NCBI GenBank assembly: GCA_020630575.1
Contig: JAHDBD010000004.1
Span: 62,001-126,000, forward strand
Source: Bernardetia sp.
GTDB taxonomy: Bacteria > Bacteroidota > Bacteroidia > Cytophagales > Bernardetiaceae
Direction: 5' to 3'
Length of the DNA stretch: 64,000 bases
Part shown: piece by piece, positions 9,274-18,486 of the stretch
Layout of the letters: each line of letters starts with the position of its first letter
Position numbering within the stretch: position 1 is the stretch's first letter
Notes under the pieces: model-generated
What the model was told of the DNA's origin: nothing
Database searches by the model: none
What the model saw: the letters and a program-made list of their open reading frames with translations, nothing else
Translations under genes and position numbers: made by a program

Positions 9274-9990
9274 ATGAAAAGTATTTCTTTATTTGCTAGT
9301 GCTATTTTAGTAGCAGGTTCATTATCATTCCTTTCAAGTTGTAACAATGCTCCTAAAAGCCAAGAGGCTGAAGTAGCTGATACAGTTGCTGTTGTTCCAG
9401 AAGAAACTCAAGGTACGAAAGAACTTATGGTTGACCCTTCTGCTAGTGCAGTTACTTGGATTGGTTCAAAACCAGGTGGTCAGCACAATGGAACTTTAGG
9501 CATTTCTCCAGATTCTAAATTAATGGTAGAAAATGGCATGCTTACAGGTGGTACAATTACTATCAACATGACAGACATTAAAGTATTAGATATTGAAGAA
9601 GCTGAAGATAATGGTAAATTGGTAGGACACCTTCAAAGCCCTGATTTTTTTGCTGTTGAAACGTATCCAACTTCTACTTTCACTATCACAAATGTTGAGC
9701 CTGTTGATGCTTCAACAATTGAAGTAGTAGAAGGAGAGCATTCTACTGAGAACCCAACTCACAAAATTACAGGTAACCTTAAAATGATGGATGTAGAAAA
9801 AGCAATTAGCTTTTATGCAAATGTAACTATGCCAGCAGAAGGTGAAGTAAAAGCAAGTGCAAAATTTAACCTTGACCGTACAGAATTCAACGTTAGCTTT
9901 ATGGCAGAAGGTACTGCAAAAGTAAAAGACAAATTTATCAATAATACTGTAAATGTAGGATTTGATATCACTGCTAAAGCAGGTATGTAA
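9274..9990 (+). CDS. YceI family lipoprotein
   Basis: A 238-residue YceI-fold protein; the family forms lipocalin-like barrels that bind long isoprenoids or similar lipids in the periplasm. A signal peptide ends at a lipobox (SFLSSC, Cys at about 23), then an acidic Glu/Val linker. The YceI domain covers about 50-236: VTWIGSKPGGQHNGTLG, then HLQSPDFFAVETYPTSTF and KFNLDRTEFNVSF, all family hallmarks. It has its own promoter and a terminator at 10060, so it is monocistronic. The ligand is not evident. Confidence 0.9.
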   Translation: MKSISLFASAILVAGSLSFLSSCNNAPKSQEAEVADTVAVVPEETQGTKELMVDPSASAVTWIGSKPGGQHNGTLGISPDSKLMVENGMLTGGTITINMTDIKVLDIEEAEDNGKLVGHLQSPDFFAVETYPTSTFTITNVEPVDASTIEVVEGEHSTENPTHKITGNLKMMDVEKAISFYANVTMPAEGEVKASAKFNLDRTEFNVSFMAEGTAKVKDKFINNTVNVGFDITAKAGM

Positions 9991-10059
9991 AAATCGTTTG
10001 TTTAGAGAAATTTTTGAATTCATTATCGGAATGAAATTCGAAAATCAAGTTTAAAGACA

Positions 10060-10096
10060 AGCCGACAAGACTATTTTAGTTTTGTTGGCTTTTTTT
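10060..10096 (+). terminator. Terminator of the YceI gene
   Basis: AGCCGACAA (10060-10068) pairs with TTGTTGGCT (10082-10090) with one G-T pair, followed by seven T. Confidence 0.75.
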
Positions 10097-10105
10097 GTGG
10101 ATTAA

Positions 10106-10286
10106 CGTAAACTCGGTATTAGAATTTATGTATTTATCAGTCTATGCTTCTTTATTAGCTGATTTGCAAACTATCTTGAGTACACCTTCAAGGTGTCAGA
10201 CAATTTAGTGCAACATAGCTGTCTGAAACTCTGAAGTGTATGACAAGGACACACATAAAAGAAAGAATATAATACCGAGTTCACAT
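10106..10286. repeat. MITE-like element with approximately 15-bp terminal inverted repeats
   Basis: GTAAACTCGGTATT near 10107-10120 is matched in inverse by AATACCGAGTTCAC at 10271-10284, with one mismatch. Between them lie two hairpins, ACACCTTCAAGGTGT (10180s) and CAGACA...TGTCTG. No reading frame is present. One copy only is seen here, so the assignment rests on the structure. Confidence 0.45.
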
Positions 10287-10636
10287 TGGATTAGTGTTTC
10301 TTATAGAAAAAATAAAATTAGAAGATAAATATTTTAAATTTTTGATAAAAATAAATCTATTAATCACCTTGTTTTAAAATTTTAATATCGAAACAGGCTT
10401 TTTTTTGCAAAAAATCTATTTTTTCAAAACTATTCAAAAAAGGCTTTTTTTCTACAACTAATTTCTCATTTTTACGTTCTTATTCAGCATAATTTTATTT
10501 AATTATTAGTAGATAAAATTTAAACTTATTGCTATCAAAGCAGTAAAAGTCTATTAATTAGTAGAATTATTAAATTAATTAATTTTGTTCAAAATTCTTT
10601 CAGTCATTCATTGTTTTTATAAACTTTTTATAACAC

Positions 10637-11254
10637 ATGATTCATCCCTCTACCGAACTTCGCTTTGTAAGTCCTGAAATTGGCTATGGCGTTTTCGCAA
10701 AAGAATTTATTCCTAAAGGAACAATTGTCTATGTAAAAGACAGTTTAGAAATTGAGGTAACTCCAAAAAAATACGCAAAACTAGATGAATATGCTCGTGG
10801 CGTAGTAGATAAATATTCATATCGTGATGAGCGAGGATATAGAATTGTAAGTTGGGATTTTGCAAAATATGTAAATCATTCGTGTAGCCGAAATACAATT
10901 AGTACAGGCTATGGATTTGAAATTGCACTTCGTGATATTGAGCCTGATGAAGAAATTACAGATGAATATGCTATCTTCAATTTAGAACAGAATTTTGAGT
11001 GTGGATGTGATTCAAAAGATTGTAGAAAACATATCAGTCCTTCTGATTTTGATGTTTTGTTTGGGAAATGGGACGAAGAAATAAAAGATGCTATGAAGCA
11101 TTATAAAGATTCAGAACAAGCCTTAGAAAAATATATTGATGAAAATCTATTTCAGAAACTCAAAAATTATTTAGACACAGGAAAGAATTACAAATCTGTT
11201 TATTCACTACGTTTAAAAAAAAGTGAGAATAATGGAATTCTACAGCATTCTTAG
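10637..11254 (+). CDS. SET domain protein lysine methyltransferase-like
   Basis: A 205-residue stand-alone SET protein, a fold that transfers methyl from S-adenosylmethionine to protein lysines. The SET domain covers about 5-120: GYGVFAKEFIPKGTIV at the front, VNHSC for the SAM-binding pseudoknot strand, and DEEITDEYAIF at the end. A post-SET Cys cluster, CGCDSKDCRKH, follows and would bind zinc. The last 60 residues are helical and charged. The gene has its own upstream region and a terminator at 11292. The substrate is unknown; bacterial SET proteins are uncommon and often thought to be acquired from eukaryotes, though this one has ordinary host-like AT-rich codons. Confidence 0.85.
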   Translation: MIHPSTELRFVSPEIGYGVFAKEFIPKGTIVYVKDSLEIEVTPKKYAKLDEYARGVVDKYSYRDERGYRIVSWDFAKYVNHSCSRNTISTGYGFEIALRDIEPDEEITDEYAIFNLEQNFECGCDSKDCRKHISPSDFDVLFGKWDEEIKDAMKHYKDSEQALEKYIDENLFQKLKNYLDTGKNYKSVYSLRLKKSENNGILQHS

Positions 11255-11291
11255 AGACAAAAGTATGTAGTTTTCTTGTGAAATTATATCT

Positions 11292-11327
11292 AATCCTTTT
11301 CAATATAATTATGGAAAGGATTTTTTT
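11292..11327 (+). terminator. Terminator after the SET-domain gene
   Basis: AATCCTTTTC (11292-11301) pairs with GGAAAGGATT (11313-11322) with one wobble, followed by a T tract. Confidence 0.7.
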
Positions 11328-11440
11328 ATTGACCTCACTTTTGCCTCTTCTGACTTTTTAGCGTTCTTGAATTTTCCTTATTCCATAAAATTAGTTTATT
11401 GATTTTTGATAAATTTACACAAATTACATTTTAAAAATAA

Positions 11441-11476
11441 AAAAGTCTTTCCCAAAATTAATTAGAAAAGACTTTT
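11441..11476. terminator. Terminator, probably of asnS
   Basis: AAAAGTCTTT (11441-11450) pairs with AAAGACTTTT (11467-11476). On the minus strand a T-rich tract follows the stem, as expected for the end of the asnS transcript. Confidence 0.6.
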
Positions 11477-11489
11477 CTTGAATTTATTT

Positions 11490-11535
11490 ATATGTTTTCT
11501 AGTTCAAGCGTCGACGCTTGAACTAGAAAACATAT
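11490..11535. repeat. Perfect 46-bp palindrome
   Basis: Each 23-base arm is an exact complement of the other, centred between 11512 and 11513 (core AAGCGTC|GACGCTT). It ends two bases from the asnS stop codon. There is no loop, so it is either a cruciform/REP-type sequence or part of the asnS terminator. Confidence 0.85.
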
Positions 11536-11536
11536 T

Positions 11537-13006
11537 TTAAAACTCAGCATTTTTAGGAGTTCTAGGAAAAGGAATTACATCTCTAATATTCCCCATTCCT
11601 GTAACAAACAATATCAAACGCTCAAAACCAAGTCCGAAACCTGAGTGTGGAACAGTTCCAAACTTACGAGTATCCAAGTACCACCAAAGCTCTTCCGTAA
11701 TTCCCATTGCATCAGTACGTGCTTGTAATCTTTCTAAACGCTCTTCACGCTGCGAACCTCCTACAATCTCCCCAATACCTGGGAAAAGTACGTCCATTGC
11801 TGCTACGGTTTCTTTTCCTGCTTCTTCGCCATCGTTCTGACGCATATAGAATGCTTTTATGTCTTTTGGATAGTTATAAAGAATAACAGGCGTTTTGAAG
11901 TGTTTTTCTACTAAGAAACGTTCGTGTTCAGATTGCAAATCAACTCCCCATTTTACATCATATTGAAACTTTCCTTTTTTGTAATGCTTAGAATTAAGTA
12001 GAACATCAATCGCTTCTGTATAAGTAATTCGCTTGAAATCATTTGCCAAAACAAATTCTAATTTTTCAATTAGTCCCATTTCTGCACGTTCTTCTTTTTT
12101 CTTCATTGAATTTTCTTTTACAAATTTTGCATCTAAAAATTCAATTTCTTCTCTGTAATTTTCTAAAGCATATTTGATTAAATACTTCAAGAAATCTTCT
12201 ACCAAATCCATATTATCTTTCAAATCATAGAAAGCCATCTCTGGTTCTACCATCCAAAATTCAGCTAAATGACGAGCAGTATTTGAGTTTTCAGCTCTAA
12301 AAGTAGGACCAAAAGTATAAACTCTTCCCAAACCTAAAGCTCCAAGTTCTGCTTCTAGCTGTCCAGAAACAGTAAGGTTGGTTGGTTTTCCGAAGAAATC
12401 TTCTTTGTTGTCTATTTTTCCTTTGTGGTCGCCTTCTGTAATTTTTGGAATTGAATCAAAATCATCAATATCAAAATTAGTTACTCTAAAAATTTCTCCT
12501 GCTCCCTCTGCATCAGATGCTGTAAGGATTGGAGAATGCCAGTAATAAAAACGACGTTCATTGAAATAATTATGAATAGCAAACGAAAGCGCATGACGAA
12601 GACGGAAAATTGCGCCAAAAGTAGTAGTACGACTTCTAAGGTGTGCATTTTCTCTCAAAAATTCCATAGAGTGTGCTTTTGGTTGAATCGGATACTTTTC
12701 AGCATCAGCATCCCCCAAAATCTCTATCGAATCAGCTATAATTTCTACATTCTGTCCTTTTCCTTTTGATTCTACTAATGTTCCTGTAATAGAAACAGAA
12801 ACACCTACATTAAAACGTTTTCTAAGATTTTCATCAAACTTTTCGGCATCAGCCACTACTTGAATATTTTCAAGGCTAGAACCGTCATTAAGTCCTAAAA
12901 AACGAACATACGCATTTCCACGTTCTCCACGAATCCATCCTTTTGTATGGACAGGTTGGTCAAATTCTTTTGACTCTAATAAGTCTTTTATATCTTGTCT
13001 TTTCAT
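11537..13006 (-). CDS. asnS: Asparaginyl-tRNA synthetase
   Basis: Class IIb aminoacyl-tRNA synthetase charging tRNA-Asn. An N-terminal OB-fold anticodon domain covers about 10-105 (GWIRGERGNAYVRFL...NDGS). The catalytic core has motif 2 FGPTFRAENSNTARHLAEFW and motif 3 GFGLGFERLILF. I start at the ATG at 13006 (MKRQDIKDLL, 489 residues). An in-frame ATG exists 7 codons upstream, but that extension lies inside a palindromic repeat at 13010-13098 and is not conserved-looking. A 46-bp palindrome lies just past the stop. Confidence 0.95.
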   Translation of the reverse strand: MKRQDIKDLLESKEFDQPVHTKGWIRGERGNAYVRFLGLNDGSSLENIQVVADAEKFDENLRKRFNVGVSVSITGTLVESKGKGQNVEIIADSIEILGDADAEKYPIQPKAHSMEFLRENAHLRSRTTTFGAIFRLRHALSFAIHNYFNERRFYYWHSPILTASDAEGAGEIFRVTNFDIDDFDSIPKITEGDHKGKIDNKEDFFGKPTNLTVSGQLEAELGALGLGRVYTFGPTFRAENSNTARHLAEFWMVEPEMAFYDLKDNMDLVEDFLKYLIKYALENYREEIEFLDAKFVKENSMKKKEERAEMGLIEKLEFVLANDFKRITYTEAIDVLLNSKHYKKGKFQYDVKWGVDLQSEHERFLVEKHFKTPVILYNYPKDIKAFYMRQNDGEEAGKETVAAMDVLFPGIGEIVGGSQREERLERLQARTDAMGITEELWWYLDTRKFGTVPHSGFGLGFERLILFVTGMGNIRDVIPFPRTPKNAEF

Positions 13007-13009
13007 AAT

Positions 13010-13098
13010 GTAGCCAATAGCTTCCAAGCTATCGTTTAAAGTATCATAAATTAAAGTCTTTGTATTTTTCTGACAGCTTGGAAGCTGACAGCTACGTA
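13010..13098. repeat. Paired-hairpin intergenic repeat, copy 1
   Basis: GTAGCC...AGCTTCCAAGCT (about 13019-13031) and AGCTTGGAAGCT (about 13075-13086) followed by GACAGCTAC. The element is bounded by inverted GTAGC/GCTAC ends with a hairpin at each end. The element at 32447-32515 has the same layout. Confidence 0.6.
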
Positions 13099-13348
13099 GT
13101 ACAAAACAACGTCATTTTTTTCAAAATATAAAATTGAAACCCAAAATAGTCGCCGTAAGGTTCATTTTTTTATAAAAATAGACTTAATCTACTAAGTTTC
13201 AAGTTTATTTGATTATTATTTTGCCAAAAAAATTTGTTTCTTTGAACTAAAATTCAATTTATGTTCGTATTGCAACTAGTAAACTCTATTTTTCTTATAG
13301 ATTTATCTAGATACACAACTGATTAAAAAGTAAAATTATAAATACTAA

Positions 13349-15223
13349 TTGAACAATTTTAGAACTCGTTTTTTTAATTACAAAAATACTTTTCGGGAAC
13401 GTTACCAAAATCATGTGTATGAAAGTAGGGACAGAATTTTATTACTGATAAAGACTCTTTCAGTAATCTGTTCAGCTATTGCGCTTGGTTTTTTGGTATA
13501 TCGTTATGGTTTTTATGTAGATGCTGCTATAGAACGAGTAATTTTTGGAACACTTGATATTATATTTTTTGCCTTTGCTATATTTTTTATCTTTCGGGTT
13601 GTTTATGATTCGCATTGGATAGATTTTTTACGTAGAAATTGGTTTGAAGCTCTTCTGATAGCTTTTGTTATTTTTTGTGGCTCAATTAATTATATTCTTA
13701 ATTTTAGAATAACCTATTATTACTTTGAGCTTTTGGGTTTTTCTAATCCAGAGTTATCTAATCAGCATTTTCTGTCAATCTATATGCTTTTAATGGTGGG
13801 ATTGGATTTGACACGAATTACCACACATCTTTCAGAAATAAGTTATAAGCCAGCCACTACATTTCTTCTTAGCTTTGTTCTTTTGATTTTGATGGGAGCA
13901 GGAATGCTTATGCTTCCTACAATGACTCCTGGGAAGAGTAGTATGGATTTGATTGATGCCATTTTTACTTCTACAAGTGCCTCTTGTGTTACTGGACTTA
14001 TTGTAGTTGATACAGCAACTGCTTTTACACTAAAAGGACAAATTGTAATTCTTGTGTTGATACAGCTTGGAGGAATAGGAATGGTCTCTTTTGCTACATT
14101 TTTTGCAAGTTTTCTGACACAAGGCGTAGGTATAAAACATCAATCTATTATTCAAGATTATTTAAGTAGTGAATCACTAGTTTCTGCTACAAAACTTCTT
14201 CGTAAAGTCGTTTTGATTACTCTTTTTATAGAAATTTTGGGTACAATAGGTATTTATTATGCTTGGGATGAAGAACTATGGGAACAAAGTCAGCAATTTG
14301 AAAATATAGGTGAAAAGATATTTTTCTCCTTTTTTCATTCTGTTTCAGCTTTTTGTAATGGTGGTTTTAGTTTGTTTTCTGGTGGAATGGCAGATACAAA
14401 TTTCAAAATCGATAGAATGTACAACCTGCATTTTGTTATTATTTGGATTGTAATTTTGGGAGGATTAGGCTATACTACTATTGAAGATATTTTTTCATTT
14501 AAAAATATAAAAGAACGTTTTGTAAAACCTTGGAAACAATGGAATGTAGTAACCAAAATCAATGTTTATACGACTTTTACATTACTTGCCATTGGTACAA
14601 TTGGTTTTCTCTTATTAGAAATAGAAAAACTAACAGACAGAACAATTATTCAAGCCTTTGTAACAGCACTTTTTCAGTCCATGACAACAAGAACGGCAGG
14701 TTTTAATACAATGGATTTTGAAGCTTTGAATCCTGCTACAATTATGATGTGTTTGGTTCTGATGTTTATTGGGGCATCTTCTGGTTCGACGGCTGGAGGT
14801 ATCAAAATCACTACTTTTGTATTGGTTTTTGTGGCTGCTGTTGCTAGTATTAGAAGACAGGAACGTATCGTAATTGCAAACCGAACTATTCCAGAAGAAC
14901 TGATAAGAAAAGCATTTGCCATCTTCATATTTGCAATTGCTTATAATATCTTGGCTATTTTTCTTTTGCTATTGGTACAAGAACCCTCCTCTCCAAATGA
15001 TACAAAATTTATCCTAAAGATTATTTTCGAACAGGTTTCGGCGTTTGCGACTGTTGGAATTAGTATGAACTTAACAAGTGAACTTTCTTTTTGGGGAAAA
15101 GTAATTATTATCGCTTCTATGTATTTAGGGCGTGTTGGAACGCTTACGCTTGCTCTTGCACTTAGTAATGCCGTTGTTACGAACTCGTACCGTTATCCAA
15201 ATGCTCACGTAATGGTGGGATAA
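13349..15223 (+). CDS. TrkH/KtrB family potassium transporter
   Basis: Inner-membrane K+ uptake subunit of 624 residues. After an N-terminal part with about four extra helices come four pore repeats, each with a selectivity-loop Gly: SCVTGLIV, AFCNGGFSLF, RTAGFNTMD and FATVGISMN. The SSGSTAGGIKITT segment marks the gating region. The start is a TTG at 13349: an in-frame TAA lies immediately before it and no ATG occurs until deep in the membrane region. A TrkA/KtrA-type NAD-binding regulatory subunit is expected for this family but is not adjacent. The next gene is 12 bases downstream. Confidence 0.9.
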   Translation: MNNFRTRFFNYKNTFRERYQNHVYESRDRILLLIKTLSVICSAIALGFLVYRYGFYVDAAIERVIFGTLDIIFFAFAIFFIFRVVYDSHWIDFLRRNWFEALLIAFVIFCGSINYILNFRITYYYFELLGFSNPELSNQHFLSIYMLLMVGLDLTRITTHLSEISYKPATTFLLSFVLLILMGAGMLMLPTMTPGKSSMDLIDAIFTSTSASCVTGLIVVDTATAFTLKGQIVILVLIQLGGIGMVSFATFFASFLTQGVGIKHQSIIQDYLSSESLVSATKLLRKVVLITLFIEILGTIGIYYAWDEELWEQSQQFENIGEKIFFSFFHSVSAFCNGGFSLFSGGMADTNFKIDRMYNLHFVIIWIVILGGLGYTTIEDIFSFKNIKERFVKPWKQWNVVTKINVYTTFTLLAIGTIGFLLLEIEKLTDRTIIQAFVTALFQSMTTRTAGFNTMDFEALNPATIMMCLVLMFIGASSGSTAGGIKITTFVLVFVAAVASIRRQERIVIANRTIPEELIRKAFAIFIFAIAYNILAIFLLLLVQEPSSPNDTKFILKIIFEQVSAFATVGISMNLTSELSFWGKVIIIASMYLGRVGTLTLALALSNAVVTNSYRYPNAHVMVG

Positions 15224-15235
15224 ACTAAAAAGATA

Positions 15236-16036
15236 ATGCCTCACACTCATCATTTAGATATAGTCAATCATTCAGCTTTCTTAAAACAAGAACGAATTGA
15301 CCCTATTACAGGAGAAAAAATAGAAGAAGGACATACGATTGTGATTTGTGCTGCATGTAAGTCTGCTTTTTTTATAGAAAGTTGGGAGTATTTGGGAAAT
15401 ACTCATTGTAATCAAGAAGAAACACTTTCTGAAGTTCCTATTGCTAAATCTTTACAGTTGGTCGCAAAACCTTTAGAGTATTTACCTTTTTTGTTTAGAA
15501 AAGGAAGTTATTTTGCTAAGGAAGGCAAAGAAGGAAATAGAGAGTTTGCCAAAACTGCTATGATAATGGTTTTAGGAGGTATTTCTTTTATGATACTCCT
15601 GTTGGTTTCTACGTTTTGGCTTGGAGCAAATACTTCTCCGATATTTGGTGCTTTACTTGGTTTTCTAGAGTTAGGAGTTCTTGGTATTATAGCAAAAATC
15701 TATAAGAAGAAGCAAGCATTTCAGATAAAAGATAATCCTAAAAAAGCTACTTACATGGTGCTTGATTCAAAAAATCAATCCATCAATTATAAAAGAAATA
15801 ATAAAGAGATTAGAGTTAAGTTTGATGAAATTAAAGAACTAAAGTATTCACTCAGATTTATGTCTTCTATGTATGCCAATGCAATAGCTGATAGTCATAT
15901 ACTTTCTTTAGAGATTAGCACAACACAACAGCAAAAAATAAGTTATCATACAATGGTACTTGCACATGAAATCTCATATTGGAGTAAATTTTTAGAAGAG
16001 TTACCTTATACTATTCCTGTATTAAATCAAAAATAG
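15236..16036 (+). CDS. Membrane protein with RING-like zinc-binding N-terminus
   Basis: A 266-residue protein of unknown function. The N-terminus reads DPITGEKIEEGHTIVICAAC...WEYLGNTHC, a CxxC...H/C arrangement resembling the prokaryotic RING-finger/treble-clef families; the match is tentative. Two hydrophobic helices lie at about 103-125 and 132-150, and the C-terminal 110 residues look like a soluble beta/alpha domain facing the cytoplasm. It follows the K+ transporter by 12 bases and is likely co-transcribed, so a link to membrane transport or its regulation is possible but not shown. Confidence 0.75.
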   Translation: MPHTHHLDIVNHSAFLKQERIDPITGEKIEEGHTIVICAACKSAFFIESWEYLGNTHCNQEETLSEVPIAKSLQLVAKPLEYLPFLFRKGSYFAKEGKEGNREFAKTAMIMVLGGISFMILLLVSTFWLGANTSPIFGALLGFLELGVLGIIAKIYKKKQAFQIKDNPKKATYMVLDSKNQSINYKRNNKEIRVKFDEIKELKYSLRFMSSMYANAIADSHILSLEISTTQQQKISYHTMVLAHEISYWSKFLEELPYTIPVLNQK

Positions 16037-16201
16037 CTACATACTATTTTTTATTTTCTTTTTTCATCTTTTTTGCTTTCAAAATCTACGTTACTTTTTC
16101 TGTGATTTAATTCTATTAAAAATTTGATAAATCAAACTCCTACAACAAAGCATAGAAGTTTAATTTATCAAACTGTATTTACCACTTATCACTTACGACT
16201 A

Positions 16202-17491
16202 TTAAACACTCATTTCCAATTCTTTATATAAAGGAAAATCTTTCATCCAGTTATTTACTTCTGCACGAACATCAGCAATTATTTTCTCATCATCAGCATT
16301 TGTCAAAACTTTATCAATTAGCTCAACAATTCGTTCCATATCACTTTCCATCATTCCACGAGTAGTAATGGCAGCCGTTCCGACACGAATTCCTGAAGTA
16401 ACAAAAGGAGATTTGTCATCAAAAGGAACCATATTTTTATTGAGTGTAATATCAGCTGCTACCAAAACACCCTCAGCTTTTTTACCAGTAATATCTTTAT
16501 TACGAAGGTCAATAAGCATTAAATGATTGTCTGTTCCACCTGAAATAATTTCATATCCTCTATCTACAAATGCTTTTGCCATTGCTTGAGCATTTTTTGC
16601 AACTTGCTTGATATAAGTTTTAAACTCTGGCTTGAGAGCTTCACCAAATGCTACTGCTTTTGCTGCAATTACGTGTTCTAAAGGACCTCCTTGAGTACCT
16701 GGGAAAACACCTGAATCCAACAAAGAAGACATCATTCTCAATTCTCCTTTCGGTGTTTTGATACTAAATGGGTTTTCAAAATCTTTGCCCATCATTATAA
16801 TTCCACCTCTTGCTCCACGCAAAGTTTTATGAGTAGTAGAAGTTACGATATGACAATGAGGCAATGGATTAGCCAAAATTCCACCTGCAATAAGTCCAGC
16901 AGGGTGAGCAATATCAGCCAATAAAAGTGCACCAACACTATCAGCAATTTTACGCAAACGAGCATAATCCCACTCACGAGAATAAGCAGAAGCACCACAA
17001 ATCAATAATTTTGGCTGAACTTCTTTTGCTTTCTGTTCTACTTTATCCCAATCAATAAGACCTGTTTCTTTTTCTACTCCATAAAACGAAGGCTCATATA
17101 ACTTTCCAGAAAAATTAACAGTTGAGCCATGTGTAAGGTGTCCACCATGAGAAAGGTCAAAGCCTAAGATTTTGTCACCAGCATTCAAAACAGCTAACAT
17201 AACAGCTGCATTTGCTTGCGCTCCAGAGTGAGGCTGTACGTTTGCCCATTCAGCACCAAAAAGTTCTTTCAAACGATCGATAGCTAACTGCTCTACTTTA
17301 TCAACTACTTCACAACCACCATAGTATCTTTTTCCAGGTAATCCTTCAGCATATTTATTTGTCAGAACGCTTCCCATGGCTTCCATTACTTGTGGCGAAA
17401 CAAAGTTTTCAGAAGCAATTAGTTCGATGCCATGTTCTTGTCTTTGGCGTTCTTGCTCTATTAAATCAAAAATTTGAGTATCTCGTTGCAT
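16202..17491 (-). CDS. glyA: Serine hydroxymethyltransferase
   Basis: PLP enzyme interconverting serine and glycine with tetrahydrofolate, the main source of one-carbon units. At 429 residues it has the family length. It shows [11 protein letters not shown] near the start, [13 protein letters not shown], the PLP-lysine motif [13 protein letters not shown], and a C-terminal [14 protein letters not shown]. It is monocistronic between divergent or convergent neighbours. I see no riboswitch in its leader. Confidence 0.97.
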   Translation of the reverse strand: MQRDTQIFDLIEQERQRQEHGIELIASENFVSPQVMEAMGSVLTNKYAEGLPGKRYYGGCEVVDKVEQLAIDRLKELFGAEWANVQPHSGAQANAAVMLAVLNAGDKILGFDLSHGGHLTHGSTVNFSGKLYEPSFYGVEKETGLIDWDKVEQKAKEVQPKLLICGASAYSREWDYARLRKIADSVGALLLADIAHPAGLIAGGILANPLPHCHIVTSTTHKTLRGARGGIIMMGKDFENPFSIKTPKGELRMMSSLLDSGVFPGTQGGPLEHVIAAKAVAFGEALKPEFKTYIKQVAKNAQAMAKAFVDRGYEIISGGTDNHLMLIDLRNKDITGKKAEGVLVAADITLNKNMVPFDDKSPFVTSGIRVGTAAITTRGMMESDMERIVELIDKVLTNADDEKIIADVRAEVNNWMKDFPLYKELEMSV

Positions 17492-17698
17492 AGTGTTCTG
17501 TTTTATTCTGAGTTTATTTGAGTATTAAATCCAAAAAATTAGGTTTTCCAAAAATACGGAAAATTTAGGGCATTATTAATTTTTCGTTCTATAGAATTAG
17601 GTTAATCTCATCAAATTTTGAATGTTTTAAAGTTTTTCAAAAGGTATTATTCATTCCATGAACTAAAAAGTCTTTAGCTTAGCACTAAAATGGAAAAT

Positions 17699-17718
17699 AA
17701 ATGAAATAATATTCATTT
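17699..17718. promoter_or_regulatory. Upstream TetR-type operator, site O1
   Basis: AAATGAA-ATAATA-TTCATTT is an inverted repeat immediately upstream of the tetR promoter. Its arms (ATGAA/TTCAT) match those of the two other sites at this locus, with a longer spacer. Confidence 0.5.
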
Positions 17719-17722
17719 AATA

Positions 17723-17754
17723 TTTGATAGTGAATAAATATTCACCTATCTTTG
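17723..17754 (+). promoter_or_regulatory. Promoter of the tetR-family gene with operator O2
   Basis: TTTG (17723-17726), 20 bases, TATCTTTG (17747-17754). Between the two boxes lies TGAATA-AA-TATTCA (17731-17744), an operator-like palindrome placed where a bound repressor would block the polymerase. Confidence 0.7.
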
Positions 17755-17787
17755 TATCATCAAACAAATTAAGAAGTAAATAACATT

Positions 17788-18363
17788 ATGGCAAGAGCAA
17801 GAGATGAAAATAAAGTTTTGGCAATTTATGAAGCAACTCTGAAATTAGTTTTAGAAAATGGGTTTACTGGGTTGAAAATGAACAAAGTAGCACAGCAAGC
17901 AAAACTAGCCACAGGAACACTCTACATTTATTTTAAAGACAAAGAGGAGCTAATTAGTGCGCTTTATCTTCATATAAAAAAAGAACAAACGAAGCAATAT
18001 TTTTTGGATTATAATGAAAATGATAGTTTTATGGCAAACTTTCGCAAACTTTGGTTTAGAGTAATGGAAATAAACACCCAAAATCCAGAATATGCCATTT
18101 TCACAGACCAATATTATCGTTCACCGTTTATAAAAGAGGAATACAGAAATCATGCTGAAGAGCTTATCTCTCCTATTTATCATCTTCTAGAAAAAGGAAA
18201 AAGTGAAGAACTTGTCAAAGATTTACCCTTAGAACTTCTTGTTTGTCAGCTTATTGGTGTAATATCAGCACTCGTAAACTTACAACAAGAAACAAAAACA
18301 GAGCTTTCTCAAACACACGTAGAGGCGATGTTTAAAATGTCTTGGGACGCAATCAAAAATTAA
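17788..18363 (+). CDS. TetR/AcrR family transcriptional regulator
   Basis: A 191-residue repressor-type regulator. The N-terminal helix-turn-helix (about 8-55) reads LVLENGFTGLKMNKVAQQAKLATGTLYIYFKDKEELI, the TetR signature. The remainder is an all-helical ligand-binding domain. The palindromes TGAATAAATATTCA in its own promoter and the exact reverse complement TGAATATTTATTCA before the next gene suggest it represses itself and the downstream short-chain dehydrogenase (inference). The effector is unknown. Confidence 0.92.
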   Translation: MARARDENKVLAIYEATLKLVLENGFTGLKMNKVAQQAKLATGTLYIYFKDKEELISALYLHIKKEQTKQYFLDYNENDSFMANFRKLWFRVMEINTQNPEYAIFTDQYYRSPFIKEEYRNHAEELISPIYHLLEKGKSEELVKDLPLELLVCQLIGVISALVNLQQETKTELSQTHVEAMFKMSWDAIKN

Positions 18364-18398
18364 TTTTAGTAGTATTTTATCAATTATTCAGTCTTATA

Positions 18399-18425
18399 GC
18401 CATTGTTGGTGTCGCACCAACAACA
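18399..18425. repeat. GTTGGTG-family hairpin repeat, copy 2
   Basis: TTGTTGGTG (18403-18411), loop TCG, CACCAACAA (18415-18423). Nine perfect pairs. It lies between the tetR stop and the dehydrogenase operator. Confidence 0.75.
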
Positions 18426-18452
18426 TTTTAATAAACTATTTTTTATTCAAAT

Positions 18453-18470
18453 AATGAATATTTATTCATT
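18453..18470. promoter_or_regulatory. Operator O3 before the dehydrogenase gene
   Basis: AATGAATA-TT-TATTCATT. The inner 14 bases (18455-18468) are the exact reverse complement of operator O2 in the tetR promoter. It lies 16 bases before the ATG at 18487. Confidence 0.65.
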
Positions 18471-18486
18471 TAAAATTATCAAAACT

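Larger units (their letters stand above)
9991..10636. other. 646-base intergenic region with a MITE-like repeat
   Basis: No gene is seen. It contains a terminator (10060-10096), a candidate 181-bp inverted-repeat element (10106-10286), and then about 340 bases of plain AT-rich sequence before the SET-domain gene. Confidence 0.5.
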
